A DNA stretch of 64,000 nucleotides from Streptomyces alboflavus (GCF_000716675.1 NZ_JNXT01000024.1:1-64000); one strand, 5' to 3'. Numbered from the stretch's first letter, positions 10,698 through 19,926 are shown. Notes: generated by a model not told the origin, from the letters alone. A program made the numbers and translations.

Positions 10698-12536
10698 ATG
10701 CCCCACATACCGAGAACCGCTGCCGTCAGCACCCTCGTCGCCACCGCCCTCGCGGCCGGGCTGCTCGTCGCCACCACCTCCAGCGCGTCCGCCGACCAGG
10801 TGCGGGTGCACGACATCCAGGGCACGACGCGGCTCTCACCGCTCGCGGGGCAGCAGGTCAGCGATGTGCGGGGCATCGTCACGGGCGTGCGCGGCTATGG
10901 TTCGAAGGGCTTCTGGATCCAGGACACGGCGCCGGACGACGACCGGGCGACCAGCGAGGGCGTGTTCGTGTACACGTCCTCGACGCCGACGGTGAAGCCG
11001 GGCGACGCGGTCCTGGTCTCCGGCACCGTCACCGAGTACGTGCCCGGCGGCGCCGCCTCCGGCAACCAGTCGCTGACCCAGATCACCAAGCCGACGGTGA
11101 CCGTGGAGTCCTCCGGCAACGCCCTGCCCGCCCCGGTGGCGATCGGCGCCAGGTCCGTGCCCGCCACGTACGCCCCCAAGGGCGACCCGGCCGCCGGGAA
11201 CAGCGTCAACGGGCTGCCCCTGAAGCCCCGTTCGTACGCCCTGGACCTGTACGAGTCCCTGGAGGGCATGAACGTAACCGTCGGTTCCGCGCGCGTCGTC
11301 GGCGCGACCGACCCGTACAACGAGCTGTGGGTGACCGTGAAGCCGCACGAGAGCGCCACCCGGCGCGGGGGCGCGCTGTACGGCTCGTACGACTCGCAGA
11401 ACACCGGCAGGCTCCAGATCCAGCAGCTGGCGCCGGTCTCCGAGCAGCCGTTCCCGAAGGCGGACGTCGGGGACACGCTGACCGGGGCGACGGAGGGGCC
11501 GCTGGACTTCAACCAGTTCGGCGGGTACACGCTGACCGCCCGTGAGCTGGGCAAGGTCGTGCCGCAGGGCAAGGGCAAGGGCCTGCAGCGGGAGCGGACC
11601 CGGCCGCAGCGCGCGGGCGAGCTGGCCGTGGCCACGTACAACGTCGAGAACCTCGACCCGGGCGACCCGCAGTCGAAGTTCGACGCGCTGGCCTCCGGCG
11701 TGGTCACGAACCTGGCCACGCCCGACATCGTCGCCCTGGAGGAGATCCAGGACGACAACGGCGCGAAGAACGACGGCACGGTGTCCGCCGCGGCGACCCT
11801 GAAGAAGTTCACGGACGCGATCGTCGCGGCGGGCGGCCCGCGCTACGCGTGGCGGTCCGTCGACCCCGAGAACAACAAGGACGGCGGCGAGCCGGGCGGC
11901 AACATCCGCCAGGTGTTCCTGTTCAACCCCGAGCGGGTGTCGTTCACCGACCGCGCCGCCGGGGACGCGACGACCCCGACGGGCGTCGTCCGCGTCGGCA
12001 AGCGGGCCGCGCTCACGCACTCGCCGGGCCGGATCGCCCCGGCGGACTCGGCGTGGACCAACAGCCGCAAGCCGCTCGCCGGTGAGTTCTCCTTCCGGGG
12101 CAAGCCGGTGATCGTGGTCGCCAACCACTTCGCGTCCAAGGGCGGCGACGAGTCGCTGACCTCGCACCACCAGCCGCCGGTGCGCTCCTCCGAGACGCAG
12201 CGGGTACGCCAGGCGGAGGCCGTGAACTCCTTCGTCCAGGAGGTCAGAGAGACCCAGCGGGACGCGGACGTGCTCGTGGTCGGCGACATCAACGACTTCG
12301 AGTTCTCCGCCACGACCAAGGCCCTGGAGAAGGGCGGCGCGCTGCGCGCCGGGATCAAGACGCTGCCGCGCGCCGAGCGCTACTCGTACGTCTTCCAGGG
12401 CAACTCGCAGGTCCTGGACCAGATCCTGGTGAGCCCGGGCGTGGGCCGGTTCCGCTACGACAGCGTGCATGTGAACGCCGAGTTCGCGGAGCAGAACAGC
12501 GACCACGACCCGCAGGTGGTGCGCTTCCGGCCGTAG
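10698..12536 (+). CDS. Secreted endonuclease/exonuclease/phosphatase-family nuclease (ExeM/NucH-like)
   Basis: 612 aa, ATG 10698 with CGGAG upstream. A Sec signal peptide spans residues 1-31 (PHIPRTAAVSTLVATALAAG to ASA). The N-terminal region (about 35-140) is an OB-fold-like domain (VSDVRGIVTGV, GFWIQDTAPDDD) as in ExeM nucleases. The EEP catalytic domain follows: ATYNVENLDPGD, IVALEEIQD (metal-binding Glu), VVANHFASKGG, VVGDINDFEFS and the terminal SDHDPQVV (catalytic His). It most likely degrades extracellular DNA for phosphate or nucleoside scavenging. A 9-nt repeat upstream is not a true PHO box. Confidence 0.87.
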   Translation: MPHIPRTAAVSTLVATALAAGLLVATTSSASADQVRVHDIQGTTRLSPLAGQQVSDVRGIVTGVRGYGSKGFWIQDTAPDDDRATSEGVFVYTSSTPTVKPGDAVLVSGTVTEYVPGGAASGNQSLTQITKPTVTVESSGNALPAPVAIGARSVPATYAPKGDPAAGNSVNGLPLKPRSYALDLYESLEGMNVTVGSARVVGATDPYNELWVTVKPHESATRRGGALYGSYDSQNTGRLQIQQLAPVSEQPFPKADVGDTLTGATEGPLDFNQFGGYTLTARELGKVVPQGKGKGLQRERTRPQRAGELAVATYNVENLDPGDPQSKFDALASGVVTNLATPDIVALEEIQDDNGAKNDGTVSAAATLKKFTDAIVAAGGPRYAWRSVDPENNKDGGEPGGNIRQVFLFNPERVSFTDRAAGDATTPTGVVRVGKRAALTHSPGRIAPADSAWTNSRKPLAGEFSFRGKPVIVVANHFASKGGDESLTSHHQPPVRSSETQRVRQAEAVNSFVQEVRETQRDADVLVVGDINDFEFSATTKALEKGGALRAGIKTLPRAERYSYVFQGNSQVLDQILVSPGVGRFRYDSVHVNAEFAEQNSDHDPQVVRFRP

Positions 12537-12572
12537 CCGTCACGGAGGCGACCACCGGAGCCGGAGCCCGCG

Positions 12573-13397
12573 TCAGCCGTACAGGCGCGTCAGCCAGTCC
12601 CGCCACGCGGGCTCCGCGCTCTTGGCGTCGGCGTGCGCCGCGAAGTCGTGGACAGTGACACCGACGCGACGGCCGAAGTGGTTGCGGCCGAAGAAACGGT
12701 AGAGCGCGTCGTCGGTGCGCAGACCGATGAAGTACGGCGTGCGGAAGTCGAGCACGGCGTCCAGGTCCACGCCGGCGGCGCTCAGCCGGAAGCGGGCGCC
12801 CTCCGAGGCGTCGGTGGGCAGGCCGAGTTCGCGCGCGAGCCGGGTGAAGGCGTCCTCGGCCGTGGCGGCGGCGGGGGCGTCGAGGTGGGTGTAGGTGACC
12901 GGGCGGCCCGCGAAGTACGTCAAGTACTCGCGCAGGGTGTGCAGATAGAAGTCGGTGTGCTTGCTCGCCGCGTCGTACTGGTTCTCCCAGTCCTGGGTGA
13001 AGATCCCGCTGTGCGCGTGCCGCACCCAGGCGCGGCGGCCGCCGTCGCAGGGCTCGATCAGGTGCTCCATGTGGAGGGTGCTCCGCTCCGCGAAGAGCGC
13101 GGCAGGACCTTCGGAGCGGACCGTGAGCCGGCGCGGCGGATCCCAGGCCGTGACGACGGCGCCGTGCGGCGCGGCGCCGCCCACCCGCGGCTCGTACTCC
13201 ATCGGCCAGAGCCAGCCGCCGGTGCCGGTGACCGTGGTGAACGCGTCCCACACCTGCCGCGGCGGTGAGCCGACCTCGAACTCCCGGACGATCTCGAACT
13301 CCCGGACGCCGCTGCCGACGGTGCCGCCGGTGCCCGGGCCGCCGCCGTCCGCCCTGCCGCTCCCCCGGCGCCTGCCCCTGCGGCTGTCCTTGGTCAT
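12573..13397 (-). CDS. SRPBCC/AHSA1-fold protein
   Basis: 274 aa, start ATG 13397 preceded by GGAGGAG. After a basic, Gly-rich N-terminal 30 residues comes an AHSA1-like START fold: REFEVGSPPRQVWDAFTT, then GGWLWPMEYEPRVGG and WDPPRRLTVRSEG. The C-terminal half (about 130-274) adds an extension with DFYLHTLREYLTYFAGRP and ends in a helical segment. Members bind small hydrophobic ligands or act as Hsp90-type co-factors; nothing here identifies the ligand. A tandem EFEIVREFEV arises from a short internal repeat. Confidence 0.72.
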   Translation of the reverse strand: MTKDSRRGRRRGSGRADGGGPGTGGTVGSGVREFEIVREFEVGSPPRQVWDAFTTVTGTGGWLWPMEYEPRVGGAAPHGAVVTAWDPPRRLTVRSEGPAALFAERSTLHMEHLIEPCDGGRRAWVRHAHSGIFTQDWENQYDAASKHTDFYLHTLREYLTYFAGRPVTYTHLDAPAAATAEDAFTRLARELGLPTDASEGARFRLSAAGVDLDAVLDFRTPYFIGLRTDDALYRFFGRNHFGRRVGVTVHDFAAHADAKSAEPAWRDWLTRLYG

Positions 13398-13503
13398 GGC
13401 GACTCCTCCGGTCGAGCGGGACGGCCGGGGCCGCCGGGCCCCGGTCCCGCTCCGCCTCCATGACCCCACGGGCAGCCCGCCGGGGTAAAGCCCCGGGCAC
13501 GAA

Positions 13504-14202
13504 CTAGCCGGGCACGACCCCGAACTCCCGCCGCCAGCGCCGCACCTGCCCCCGCTCCAGCGTCCCCGGGAACTCCCGCACCCGGCGCCACTCCTCCGAC
13601 AGCGTGCCGACGCCGTCGCCCGGCGCCTCCAGCGCCCGCTGGTGATCCGCCGCGGTCTCCCACTCCGCGTAGTTGACGATCTGCGTGCCGTCGGTGCTCA
13701 GGTGGAAGTGCGCCGAGGCCAGGCCCGGGACGGCGCCGGTGCCGAGCGCGGCGAGGACGGTGTCCACCCACCTGCGCTGCCGGTCGGCGTCGGGTCCCTC
13801 GAAGTCGACGTGCACGGTCACGAACGCCTCGGGCGCGGGGCCGCCGGCGCCCGGCGTCACGCTGCGGTACAGCCGGGTCTTGATCAGGCCGACGCGTTCG
13901 ATGCCGGGCACGGCCGCGTCGATCTCGTCGTTGCGCGCGTCCCGGCCGTTGGCGAAGAAGTCCTGGTAGGACTCCTCGTCCCGCCACTGCGAGTGGTGCA
14001 TCAGGGTGGCGCCGTCCTCCCCCGCGTACACGTGGTAGCCGAGCAGGCCCTCGTGCGGCCAGGGGCGGCTCTCCCAGGCGTGGGCGATGGCGGCCACGGC
14101 CGCGCGCTGCCGCTCGGGGGTGCCGACGTTCCAGGTGCTGAAGAAGGTGAGGCCGATGTCGGAGCGGGTCGGATCGGGGTGGGCGAGGGCGCGGCGGGTC
14201 AT
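13504..14202 (-). CDS. Antibiotic biosynthesis monooxygenase (ABM)-fold protein
   Basis: 232 aa, start ATG 14202. Two dimeric alpha-beta barrel halves are visible: FFSTWNVGTPERQRAAVAAI ... YHVYAGEDGATLMHHSQWRDEESYQDFF, and VTVHVDFEGPDADRQRRWVD ... ASAHFHLSTDGTQIVNYAEWETAADHQRAL. Each ends in the WxxxxxxxxF/L signature of ABM-domain proteins. Family members include cofactor-free quinone-forming monooxygenases and heme-degrading enzymes; the substrate here is unknown. It lies 106 nt upstream of the SRPBCC gene, same strand. Confidence 0.8.
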   Translation of the reverse strand: MTRRALAHPDPTRSDIGLTFFSTWNVGTPERQRAAVAAIAHAWESRPWPHEGLLGYHVYAGEDGATLMHHSQWRDEESYQDFFANGRDARNDEIDAAVPGIERVGLIKTRLYRSVTPGAGGPAPEAFVTVHVDFEGPDADRQRRWVDTVLAALGTGAVPGLASAHFHLSTDGTQIVNYAEWETAADHQRALEAPGDGVGTLSEEWRRVREFPGTLERGQVRRWRREFGVVPG

Positions 14203-14331
14203 GGCGGTCTCCACGTTCGGTGGGCGTGCGCGGCCGTCGGTGCGGCCACGGACGCGCAGGTCGGTGATGGTGTACGCGGTGTTCGTGCGGTGCGTACGAC
14301 CCCTACGCTCCAACGTGAAGTTAGGTTCAGG

Positions 14332-14397
14332 TCAAGCCCGTTCGGGTGCGGGCAGGGTGACCGCTCAAGCCCGTTCGGGTGCGGGCAGGGTGACCGC
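14332..14397. repeat. 33-bp perfect tandem duplication at the SGNH hydrolase stop codon
   Basis: Two identical adjacent 33-nt copies (14332-14364 and 14365-14397). The second copy contains the last codons and stop of the hydrolase gene; the first repeats those bases, including a second in-frame TGA, beyond the stop. Length is a multiple of three. Confidence 0.95.
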
Positions 14398-15168
14398 GTC
14401 GAGTCCGGGCCGCTTCGCCCGGTGCGCGCCGCCCCCGCCCCCGCCGGGCCGCATCCGCCGCACCCGCCGCCGCGCCCAGGGCCCGGCGGCGCCGACGAGC
14501 CAGCGCACCTCCTGGGCCGCGCCGCCGAGCGCCGACACGGGGGCGAGCGGCGGCAGCGGGCGCGCCCAGTCCTCGTGCCCGGCGAGGCCGAGCAGATCGG
14601 CGACGCCGGCGGCGATGCGGGCGTGGCCGACGGGGCTCGCGTGGGTGCGGTCGCGGCTCCACAGCCGCGGGTCGGCGGTGATCCGCTGCGGGAACAGGTC
14701 GAGGACCACGACGCCGTGCCGGTCGGCGGCGGCGCGGATACGGGCGTTGAGTTCCATGACGCGCGGCTGGGCGCGGCGGGCCAGGGGGGCGATGCGGCCG
14801 ATGTCGGGGAAGGTCACGGTCACCACGCGGGCGCCCGCCGAGGTGAGTTCGGCGAACATCTCCTCGACGGCGCGGGCGGTGCGGGCGGCGTCGTAGCCGG
14901 GCCTGACCAGGTCGCCCATGCCCGCGACGACGGTCGCGAGGTCCGGCTTGAGCGCCAGGGCCGGGGCCAGTTGCTCGTCCCTGACCTGTTCGGCGAGGCG
15001 GCCGCGCACGGCCAGGTTGGCGTACGCGAAGTCGGGGCTCGCGACGGCGAGGATCTCCGCGAGCCGGTCGGCCCAGCCGCGGTAGCCGTGCCGTTCGTCG
15101 CCGTCGCCGATCCCCTCGGTCTGGCTGTCTCCGACGGCGACGTAACGCTCGTACGGATGCGTGGTCAT
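14365..15168 (-). CDS. SGNH/GDSL-family hydrolase
   Basis: 267 aa, ATG 15168. Block I AVGDSQTEGIGD (catalytic Ser, GDSxTxG), block III GMGD at the oxyanion position (Asp where Asn is usual), and block V RTHASPVGHARIA (His; the preceding Asp position reads RDRTH). No signal peptide, so it is probably an intracellular esterase/lipase of the TesA-like SGNH group. The C-terminal 45 residues are a basic tail (PWARRRVRRMRPGGGGGG) without SGNH motifs. The stop lies in a 33-bp tandem duplication. Substrate not deducible. Confidence 0.85.
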   Translation of the reverse strand: MTTHPYERYVAVGDSQTEGIGDGDERHGYRGWADRLAEILAVASPDFAYANLAVRGRLAEQVRDEQLAPALALKPDLATVVAGMGDLVRPGYDAARTARAVEEMFAELTSAGARVVTVTFPDIGRIAPLARRAQPRVMELNARIRAAADRHGVVVLDLFPQRITADPRLWSRDRTHASPVGHARIAAGVADLLGLAGHEDWARPLPPLAPVSALGGAAQEVRWLVGAAGPWARRRVRRMRPGGGGGGAHRAKRPGLDAVTLPAPERA

Positions 15169-15402
15169 GGCCCGAGGGTCCTGCGCCCGCCCGGGCCCGT
15201 CAACGACGCCTCGACGACACGTGTCACACTCCTGTACACCGCGTCCCACCAGTACTCCCGCGCCCCGGCCGGGAGTGGACGCCAGCGGGACACCGGCGGT
15301 CCCTGGCCCGTGCGGGCACCCCAGACCTCGTAGCGCTCCTTCGCATTACCTCGTAGCAGAATTAAGTGGAGCTTCACGACCGGTCCCGCCCAGACTGCCC
15401 CT

Positions 15403-16371
15403 ATGACCGCTCCCTCCACACCCGCCGCGTCCCCGGACGCCCCCTTCGGCCGCGCCCTGTGCGCCATGGTCACGCCCTTCACGGCGTCCGGCGCCCTCGA
15501 CCTGGACGGCGCCCAGGTCCTCGCCGACCGGCTCGTCGCGGACGGCTGCGAGGGGCTGGTCCTCTCCGGCACCACGGGTGAGTCCCCGACGACGTCCGAC
15601 GCCGAGAAGAGCGCGCTCCTGCGGGCCGTCCGGGAGGCCGTCGGCGAGCGGGCCGCCGTCGTCGCGGGCGTCGGCAGCAACGACACCGCGCACACCGGTG
15701 AACTGGCCCTGCAGGCCGAGAAGGCGGGCGCCGACGGGCTGCTCGTGGTCACGCCGTACTACAGCAAGCCGCCGCAGGACGCGGTCGAGGCGCACTTCCG
15801 CGCGGTCGCGGACGTGTCGGGCCTGCCGGTGCTCGTCTACGACATCCCGGGCCGCACCGGCACCCGCGTCGAACCGGACACGATGCTGCGCCTCGCGGAG
15901 CATCCGCGGATCGTGGGAGTCAAGGACTGCGCGTACGACCTGCTCGGCTCCGCCAAGGTGATGGCGCACTCGGACCTCGCGTACTACACGGGCTGCGATG
16001 AGTTCGTGCTGCCGCTGTACGCGCTCGGCGGCGCCGGGTACATCAGCACGGTCGCCAACGTCGCGCCGCGCTCGCTGCGGGCGATCCTGGACGCCTTCGA
16101 CGCGGGCGACACGGCGGGCGCGGCGCGCGGTCAGCGCCAGCTCAGCGAACTCATCGAGCTGATGATGGCCTCCGGGCTGCCCGGCGCGGTCACGGCGAAG
16201 GCGCTGCTCGACGCGCTCGGGCTGCCCGCGGGCCCGGTCCGGGCGCCCCTGCTGCCCGCCGACCGGAACGCGGTCGACGGGCTGCTTGCGGCCTACGAGG
16301 CGCTCGGCGGAGCGCTTCCGGCCGGGGCCGTTCAGCGTGCGGTGAGCATCGGCGTCCACACGCGCTTGTAG
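15403..16371 (+). CDS. dapA: 4-hydroxy-tetrahydrodipicolinate synthase (DapA family)
   Basis: 322 aa. Condenses pyruvate with aspartate semialdehyde in lysine/diaminopimelate synthesis. The TIM-barrel signature is clear: VTPFTASGALDLD, GTTGESPT (substrate-binding Thr-Thr), YDIPGRTGTR (Tyr/Arg) and the Schiff-base lysine in IVGVKDCAYD. No ribosome-binding site precedes ATG 15403; CAGACT at 15391-15396, six bases before the start, could be a -10 box for a leaderless message. The last 40 nt overlap the convergent propeller gene. dapD lies 3 kb away on the other strand, so the two lysine steps are near but not in one operon. Other pyruvate aldolases of the family cannot be excluded. Confidence 0.88.
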   Translation: MTAPSTPAASPDAPFGRALCAMVTPFTASGALDLDGAQVLADRLVADGCEGLVLSGTTGESPTTSDAEKSALLRAVREAVGERAAVVAGVGSNDTAHTGELALQAEKAGADGLLVVTPYYSKPPQDAVEAHFRAVADVSGLPVLVYDIPGRTGTRVEPDTMLRLAEHPRIVGVKDCAYDLLGSAKVMAHSDLAYYTGCDEFVLPLYALGGAGYISTVANVAPRSLRAILDAFDAGDTAGAARGQRQLSELIELMMASGLPGAVTAKALLDALGLPAGPVRAPLLPADRNAVDGLLAAYEALGGALPAGAVQRAVSIGVHTRL

Positions 16372-17558
16372 CCCTGGGGGGCCGTGCGGGCGCCGGTCAG
16401 CGGCACGGCCTTCTTGCTGTCGACGGTGACGAGGACGAGCCGCTTGGGGTCGTTGTTCTTGCCGGTGCAGCGTGCCGGGTCGGCGCAGGCGAGCGCGATG
16501 ATCCGCTTGCTGTCGGCCCAGGCGAGCTGCTCCTGGCTCGGCACCCACGCGACCCTCCTGCCGGTCATCGGGTCGAGGACCGGCGAGCCCTTGGCGTCGC
16601 CGTCGGCCGCGAGCAGTCTGCCGTCGGGCGAGAGTCCGGCCTGCGCCCGGCCCGCGTGCTTCTCGGCGGGGGGCGCGGAGGTCGGCCTGCCGCTCAGGGT
16701 GTACCAGTCGCGGTAGTCCTTCTTGCCCTGGCGCGCGTACTGCTGGACGTAGAGCCGGGTGCCGTCGTGGTTGAAGTGCAGGTCCTGGCGCGAGACGCCG
16801 GGGAACATGCCGTCCTCGTCCGGGTCGGGCTGGGGCACGTCGCGGAAGGGGCCGACCTTGCCGGACGCGGCCTCGATCAGGACGTAGCCGGTGCGGCTGC
16901 CGTGGTGCCGCGGCCAGTTCACGGAGCCGTTGCCGGGCACGGAGACCATCAGGTCCGGGTTCTTGCGGTACGCGGTCGCCACCAGACGCTTGCCGTCCGG
17001 GGACCACTCGACGGCCGCCACACCGTGGCGCAGCGTGATCCAGCGCGTCACCTTGCCCGTGCGCAGGTCGAGCATCCCGACCCGGCGCGTGGGCAGTTCG
17101 CCCTCCAGGACGGCGGCGGTGCGCATGCCCGGGGCGACGGCGACCCAGGCCCACTCGGTGTCGGCCTTCTCGTACTTCATGGTCTTGGGGTTCAGCAGGA
17201 AGTACGAGCGGGCGAGGAGTTCGTCGCCGTTCCGCTGCGGGACGTCACGGGTGACGGAGTATCCGGCCAGGCCGGTCTTCCCTGCGGCGACGAAGTCGCG
17301 GGGCACCGACTGGCCGGAGTGCGCGATCACGTCGCCCGTGCGGGACGCGCTCGCCGGGCCCGCGTCCTCGCGTCCCGAGTCGAGGGCACTCACGCCCACG
17401 ACGACGGCGGCGGCCGTGCCGAGCGCGGCACCCGTGATCGTCCGGGCGCGTCGGCGGCGCCTGGTGGCGAGCACCCGGCCCGCCAGGTCCCCGCGCGGTC
17501 CGCCCTGTTCGGCGGCCTGTTCCTGGAGCGCCTCGCGCACCAGCTGGTCAACGTTCAC
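16332..17558 (-). CDS. Membrane-anchored WD40/TolB-like propeller protein, sigma-factor partner
   Basis: 408 aa, GTG 17558. Residues 1-38 are cytosolic and basic (RVLATRRRRRARTI); one membrane helix follows at about 40-60 (GAALGTAAAVVVGVSAL); the rest is an extracytoplasmic propeller with TolB/WD40-like blades (VEWSPDGKRLVATAYRK, GLSPDGRLLAADGD). It overlaps the sigma gene by 4 nt (GTGA). This pairing recurs in actinobacteria for SigE-family sigma factors; the short cytosolic segment may hold the sigma factor, as a non-classical anti-sigma, but no zinc-binding anti-sigma motif is seen. Its 3' end overlaps dapA by 40 nt. Confidence 0.83.
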   Translation of the reverse strand: MNVDQLVREALQEQAAEQGGPRGDLAGRVLATRRRRRARTITGAALGTAAAVVVGVSALDSGREDAGPASASRTGDVIAHSGQSVPRDFVAAGKTGLAGYSVTRDVPQRNGDELLARSYFLLNPKTMKYEKADTEWAWVAVAPGMRTAAVLEGELPTRRVGMLDLRTGKVTRWITLRHGVAAVEWSPDGKRLVATAYRKNPDLMVSVPGNGSVNWPRHHGSRTGYVLIEAASGKVGPFRDVPQPDPDEDGMFPGVSRQDLHFNHDGTRLYVQQYARQGKKDYRDWYTLSGRPTSAPPAEKHAGRAQAGLSPDGRLLAADGDAKGSPVLDPMTGRRVAWVPSQEQLAWADSKRIIALACADPARCTGKNNDPKRLVLVTVDSKKAVPLTGARTAPQGYKRVWTPMLTAR

Positions 17559-18115
17559 GGACGTACCTCCACAGGCGAGATGTCACGGGGCGGCGAGGCC
17601 TCGGCGGCGGCCGGGCCGAGCGCGGCCAGTTCGGGGGCGAGGGAGCGCAGCCGGGCCAGGGAGCGGTGCGCGGTGCTGCGGACGGTGCCGACGGAGCACC
17701 CGAGGATCCGGGCGACGTCGGCCTCCGGCAGGTCCTCGTAGTACCTGAGGACGAGCACGGAGCGCTGGCGCGGGGTGAGCCGGGCGAGCGCGCCGCGCAT
17801 CACGACGCGCAGCTCGGCGGCGCTCTCCCCGCCGTCGTCGGCCCGCTCGGGCGGCTCGGCGACGGCCACCTCGCGGCGCGGCCACTTCAGACGCCACCAG
17901 CTGACCTGCTGGCGGTAGAGCACCTGCCGGACGTACGCCTCCGGGTCCTCGACCCTGCTCCACCGGCCCGCGACCTTCACCAGGGCGGTCTGCAACTGGT
18001 CCTCGGCGGCGTGCCGGTCGCCGCCGCACAGCAGCACGGCGGTCCTCAGCAGGGCGGAGGACCTGCTCTCCACGAACTCCCGGAAGCGGTCCTGGCTCTC
18101 GGCATCCATCGTCAC
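17555..18115 (-). CDS. SigE-family (ECF-like) RNA polymerase sigma factor
   Basis: 186 aa, GTG 18113-18115, with an alternative ATG two codons in; GGAGAAGAGAAG lies upstream. Region 2: FREFVESRSSALLRTAVLLCGGDRHAAEDQLQTALVKVAGRW; region 4 HTH: LTPRQRSVLVLRYYEDLPEADVARILGCSVGTVRSTAHRSL. The two regions are joined by a short Glu/Ala linker, and region 3 is absent as expected for ECF sigmas. Co-translated with the membrane propeller gene behind it, suggesting signal-dependent release. Target promoters are not visible in the window. Confidence 0.92.
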   Translation of the reverse strand: MTMDAESQDRFREFVESRSSALLRTAVLLCGGDRHAAEDQLQTALVKVAGRWSRVEDPEAYVRQVLYRQQVSWWRLKWPRREVAVAEPPERADDGGESAAELRVVMRGALARLTPRQRSVLVLRYYEDLPEADVARILGCSVGTVRSTAHRSLARLRSLAPELAALGPAAAEASPPRDISPVEVRP

Positions 18116-18227
18116 CTTCTCTTCTCCGGCGGCCCTGCTGCCCCCTCTGCTGTGGATGACGTGCGCGGACCCGCACCGCTATGCCTGTGGCGCGGCGCGG
18201 GCCCGGAAGAAGAACGCGGGTCGGGTG

Positions 18228-18827
18228 TCAGTCGAGCGGGTTCTTGGGGAAGCCCTTCGCCTTGGTCCACTTCAGCCGGTCGGAGTGGTACTTGAACGTG
18301 ACCTGCTTGCCGTTCTTCGTGATGTCGGCCTTGGCCCAGCCGTCGAAGCCCTTGGTGAGGTGGCGGTCCCACTTCGTCAGACGGCCGGTGGCGACGGCGG
18401 CGAGGGACTCCTGCGGGGGCTCGCCGTCGGCGCAGTACGTCGCCCAGTCGGCGATCGCCGCGACGGTGCCGGCCCGGTGCTTGAGGTGGATGCCCTGGCA
18501 GGCGTCGGTCTTGGTGCGGTAGATGTTCTTCGGCTTGGACCAGCCGCGCGCCTTGGGGCTGTAGTCCTGGACGTAGAGGCCCTTCTTCTCCAGGTAGTGC
18601 ATGGCGACCCGGCGCCCGTCCGGGAGCTTGATCTGCGACTCGAAGGGGGTCTTGGAGCCGCTCCAGTGGATGTCGGAGTGCTGGAGCTTGTAGGTGTGGC
18701 CCCCTGTCTTCGGCGCCGCGTGCGCCTGGGTGTTGTCGCCGGTCCGCGCGACGCTCTGCCCGCAGGCGACGAGCACCGCGACGGCCACCGTGCCCGTGAC
18801 CATCGACCCGACCGCTGTCTTTCGCAT
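18228..18827 (-). CDS. Secreted lipoprotein of the HNH/DUF1524-like Streptomyces type, function unknown
   Basis: 199 aa, ATG 18827 with GGAGGA five to eight bases upstream. The N-terminus has a hydrophobic stretch ending in the lipobox LVAC (about residues 19-22), so the mature protein is probably acylated and held outside the membrane. The mature part is basic and rich in Lys, Trp and His (for example YLEKKGLYVQDYSPKARGW) with two further Cys. It has the GIHLKHRAGTVAAIADWATYCADG segment seen in secreted Streptomyces proteins of unknown role; I cannot assign an enzymatic function. Confidence 0.72.
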   Translation of the reverse strand: MRKTAVGSMVTGTVAVAVLVACGQSVARTGDNTQAHAAPKTGGHTYKLQHSDIHWSGSKTPFESQIKLPDGRRVAMHYLEKKGLYVQDYSPKARGWSKPKNIYRTKTDACQGIHLKHRAGTVAAIADWATYCADGEPPQESLAAVATGRLTKWDRHLTKGFDGWAKADITKNGKQVTFKYHSDRLKWTKAKGFPKNPLD

Positions 18828-18876
18828 CCAGTCCTCCCCGAGTTCATGTGCGGTGTGCCCGCGCAGCATACGCACG

Positions 18877-18912
18877 CGAAGCGCCCTCCCGGCGGGCCGG
18901 GAGGGCGCTTCG
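18877..18912 (-). terminator. 16-bp perfect hairpin after dapD
   Basis: Left arm 18877-18892, four-base loop CGGG, right arm 18897-18912, all pairs perfect. It lies 16 nt past the dapD stop. No T-run follows, as is usual in Streptomyces. Confidence 0.8.
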
Positions 18913-18927
18913 GTGGTGCGGGTGTGC

Positions 18928-19926
18928 TCAGTTGTGGCTGTGCAGCACGTCGTTCAGGCCGCCCCAGACCGCGTTGTTCGGGCGGGCCTCGACGGCACCG
19001 GTGACCGAGTTGCGGCGGAAGAGGATGTTCGAGGCACCGGACAGGTCACGGGCCTTGACGATCTCGCCGTCGGGCATCGTGACGCGCGTGCCCGCGGTGA
19101 CGTACAGGCCGGCCTCGACGACGCACTCGTCGCCGAGCGCGATGCCCACGCCGGCCTCGGCGCCGATGAGGCAGCGCTCGCCGATGACGATGCGGACGTT
19201 GCCGCCGCCGGACAGGGTGCCCATCGTGGAGGCACCGCCGCCGATGTCGGAGCCGTCGCCGACGACGACGCCCGCGGAGATGCGGCCCTCGACCATGGAG
19301 GTGCCGAGCGTGCCCGCGTTGAAGTTCACGAAGCCCTCGTGCATCACGGTGGTGCCCGCGGCGAGGTGCGCGCCGAGCCGCACCCGGTCGGCGTCGCCGA
19401 TGCGGACGCCCTTGGGGGCGACGTAGTCCGTCATGCGCGGGAACTTGTCGACCGAGGTCACCGCCAGGTGCAGGCCCTCGGCGCGGGCGTTCAGGCGGAC
19501 CTTCTCCAGGTCGTCGACGGCGACCGGGCCGAGCGAGGTCCAGGCGACATTGGCGAGGAAGCCGAACATGCCGTCCAGGTTCGCGCCGTGCGGCTTGACC
19601 AGGCGGTGGCTGAGCAGGTGCAGGCGCAGGTAGACGTCGTGCGCGTCCAGCGGCTTGTCGTCCAGGGACGCGATGACCGTGCGGACGGCGACGACCTCCA
19701 CGCCACGGCGGGCGTCGGGCCCGATCGCCTTCGCGGCGCCCTCGCCGAGCAGTTCCACGGCGCGCTCGGCGGCGAGCCGCTCGGTCCCGGCGGGGCCGGG
19801 CTCGGCGACCAGCTCGGGGGCGGGGAACCAGGTGTCGAGGACGGTGCCGTCGGCGGCGACGGTGGCGAGCCCGGCGGCGACGGCGCCGGTCGTACGGGAG
19901 GTGTCAACAGAAGGCGTATCGGTCAT
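18928..19926 (-). CDS. dapD: Tetrahydrodipicolinate N-succinyltransferase
   Basis: 332 aa, ATG 19926. Succinylates tetrahydrodipicolinate with succinyl-CoA in the lysine/diaminopimelate pathway. The C-terminal half is a left-handed parallel beta-helix of hexapeptide repeats ([40 protein letters not shown]). Conserved family blocks [14 protein letters not shown] ([12 protein letters not shown]) and [10 protein letters not shown] are present. The C-terminus [16 protein letters not shown] is typical of the actinobacterial DapD type. Single-gene unit ended by a strong hairpin. Confidence 0.93.
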   Translation of the reverse strand: MTDTPSVDTSRTTGAVAAGLATVAADGTVLDTWFPAPELVAEPGPAGTERLAAERAVELLGEGAAKAIGPDARRGVEVVAVRTVIASLDDKPLDAHDVYLRLHLLSHRLVKPHGANLDGMFGFLANVAWTSLGPVAVDDLEKVRLNARAEGLHLAVTSVDKFPRMTDYVAPKGVRIGDADRVRLGAHLAAGTTVMHEGFVNFNAGTLGTSMVEGRISAGVVVGDGSDIGGGASTMGTLSGGGNVRIVIGERCLIGAEAGVGIALGDECVVEAGLYVTAGTRVTMPDGEIVKARDLSGASNILFRRNSVTGAVEARPNNAVWGGLNDVLHSHN

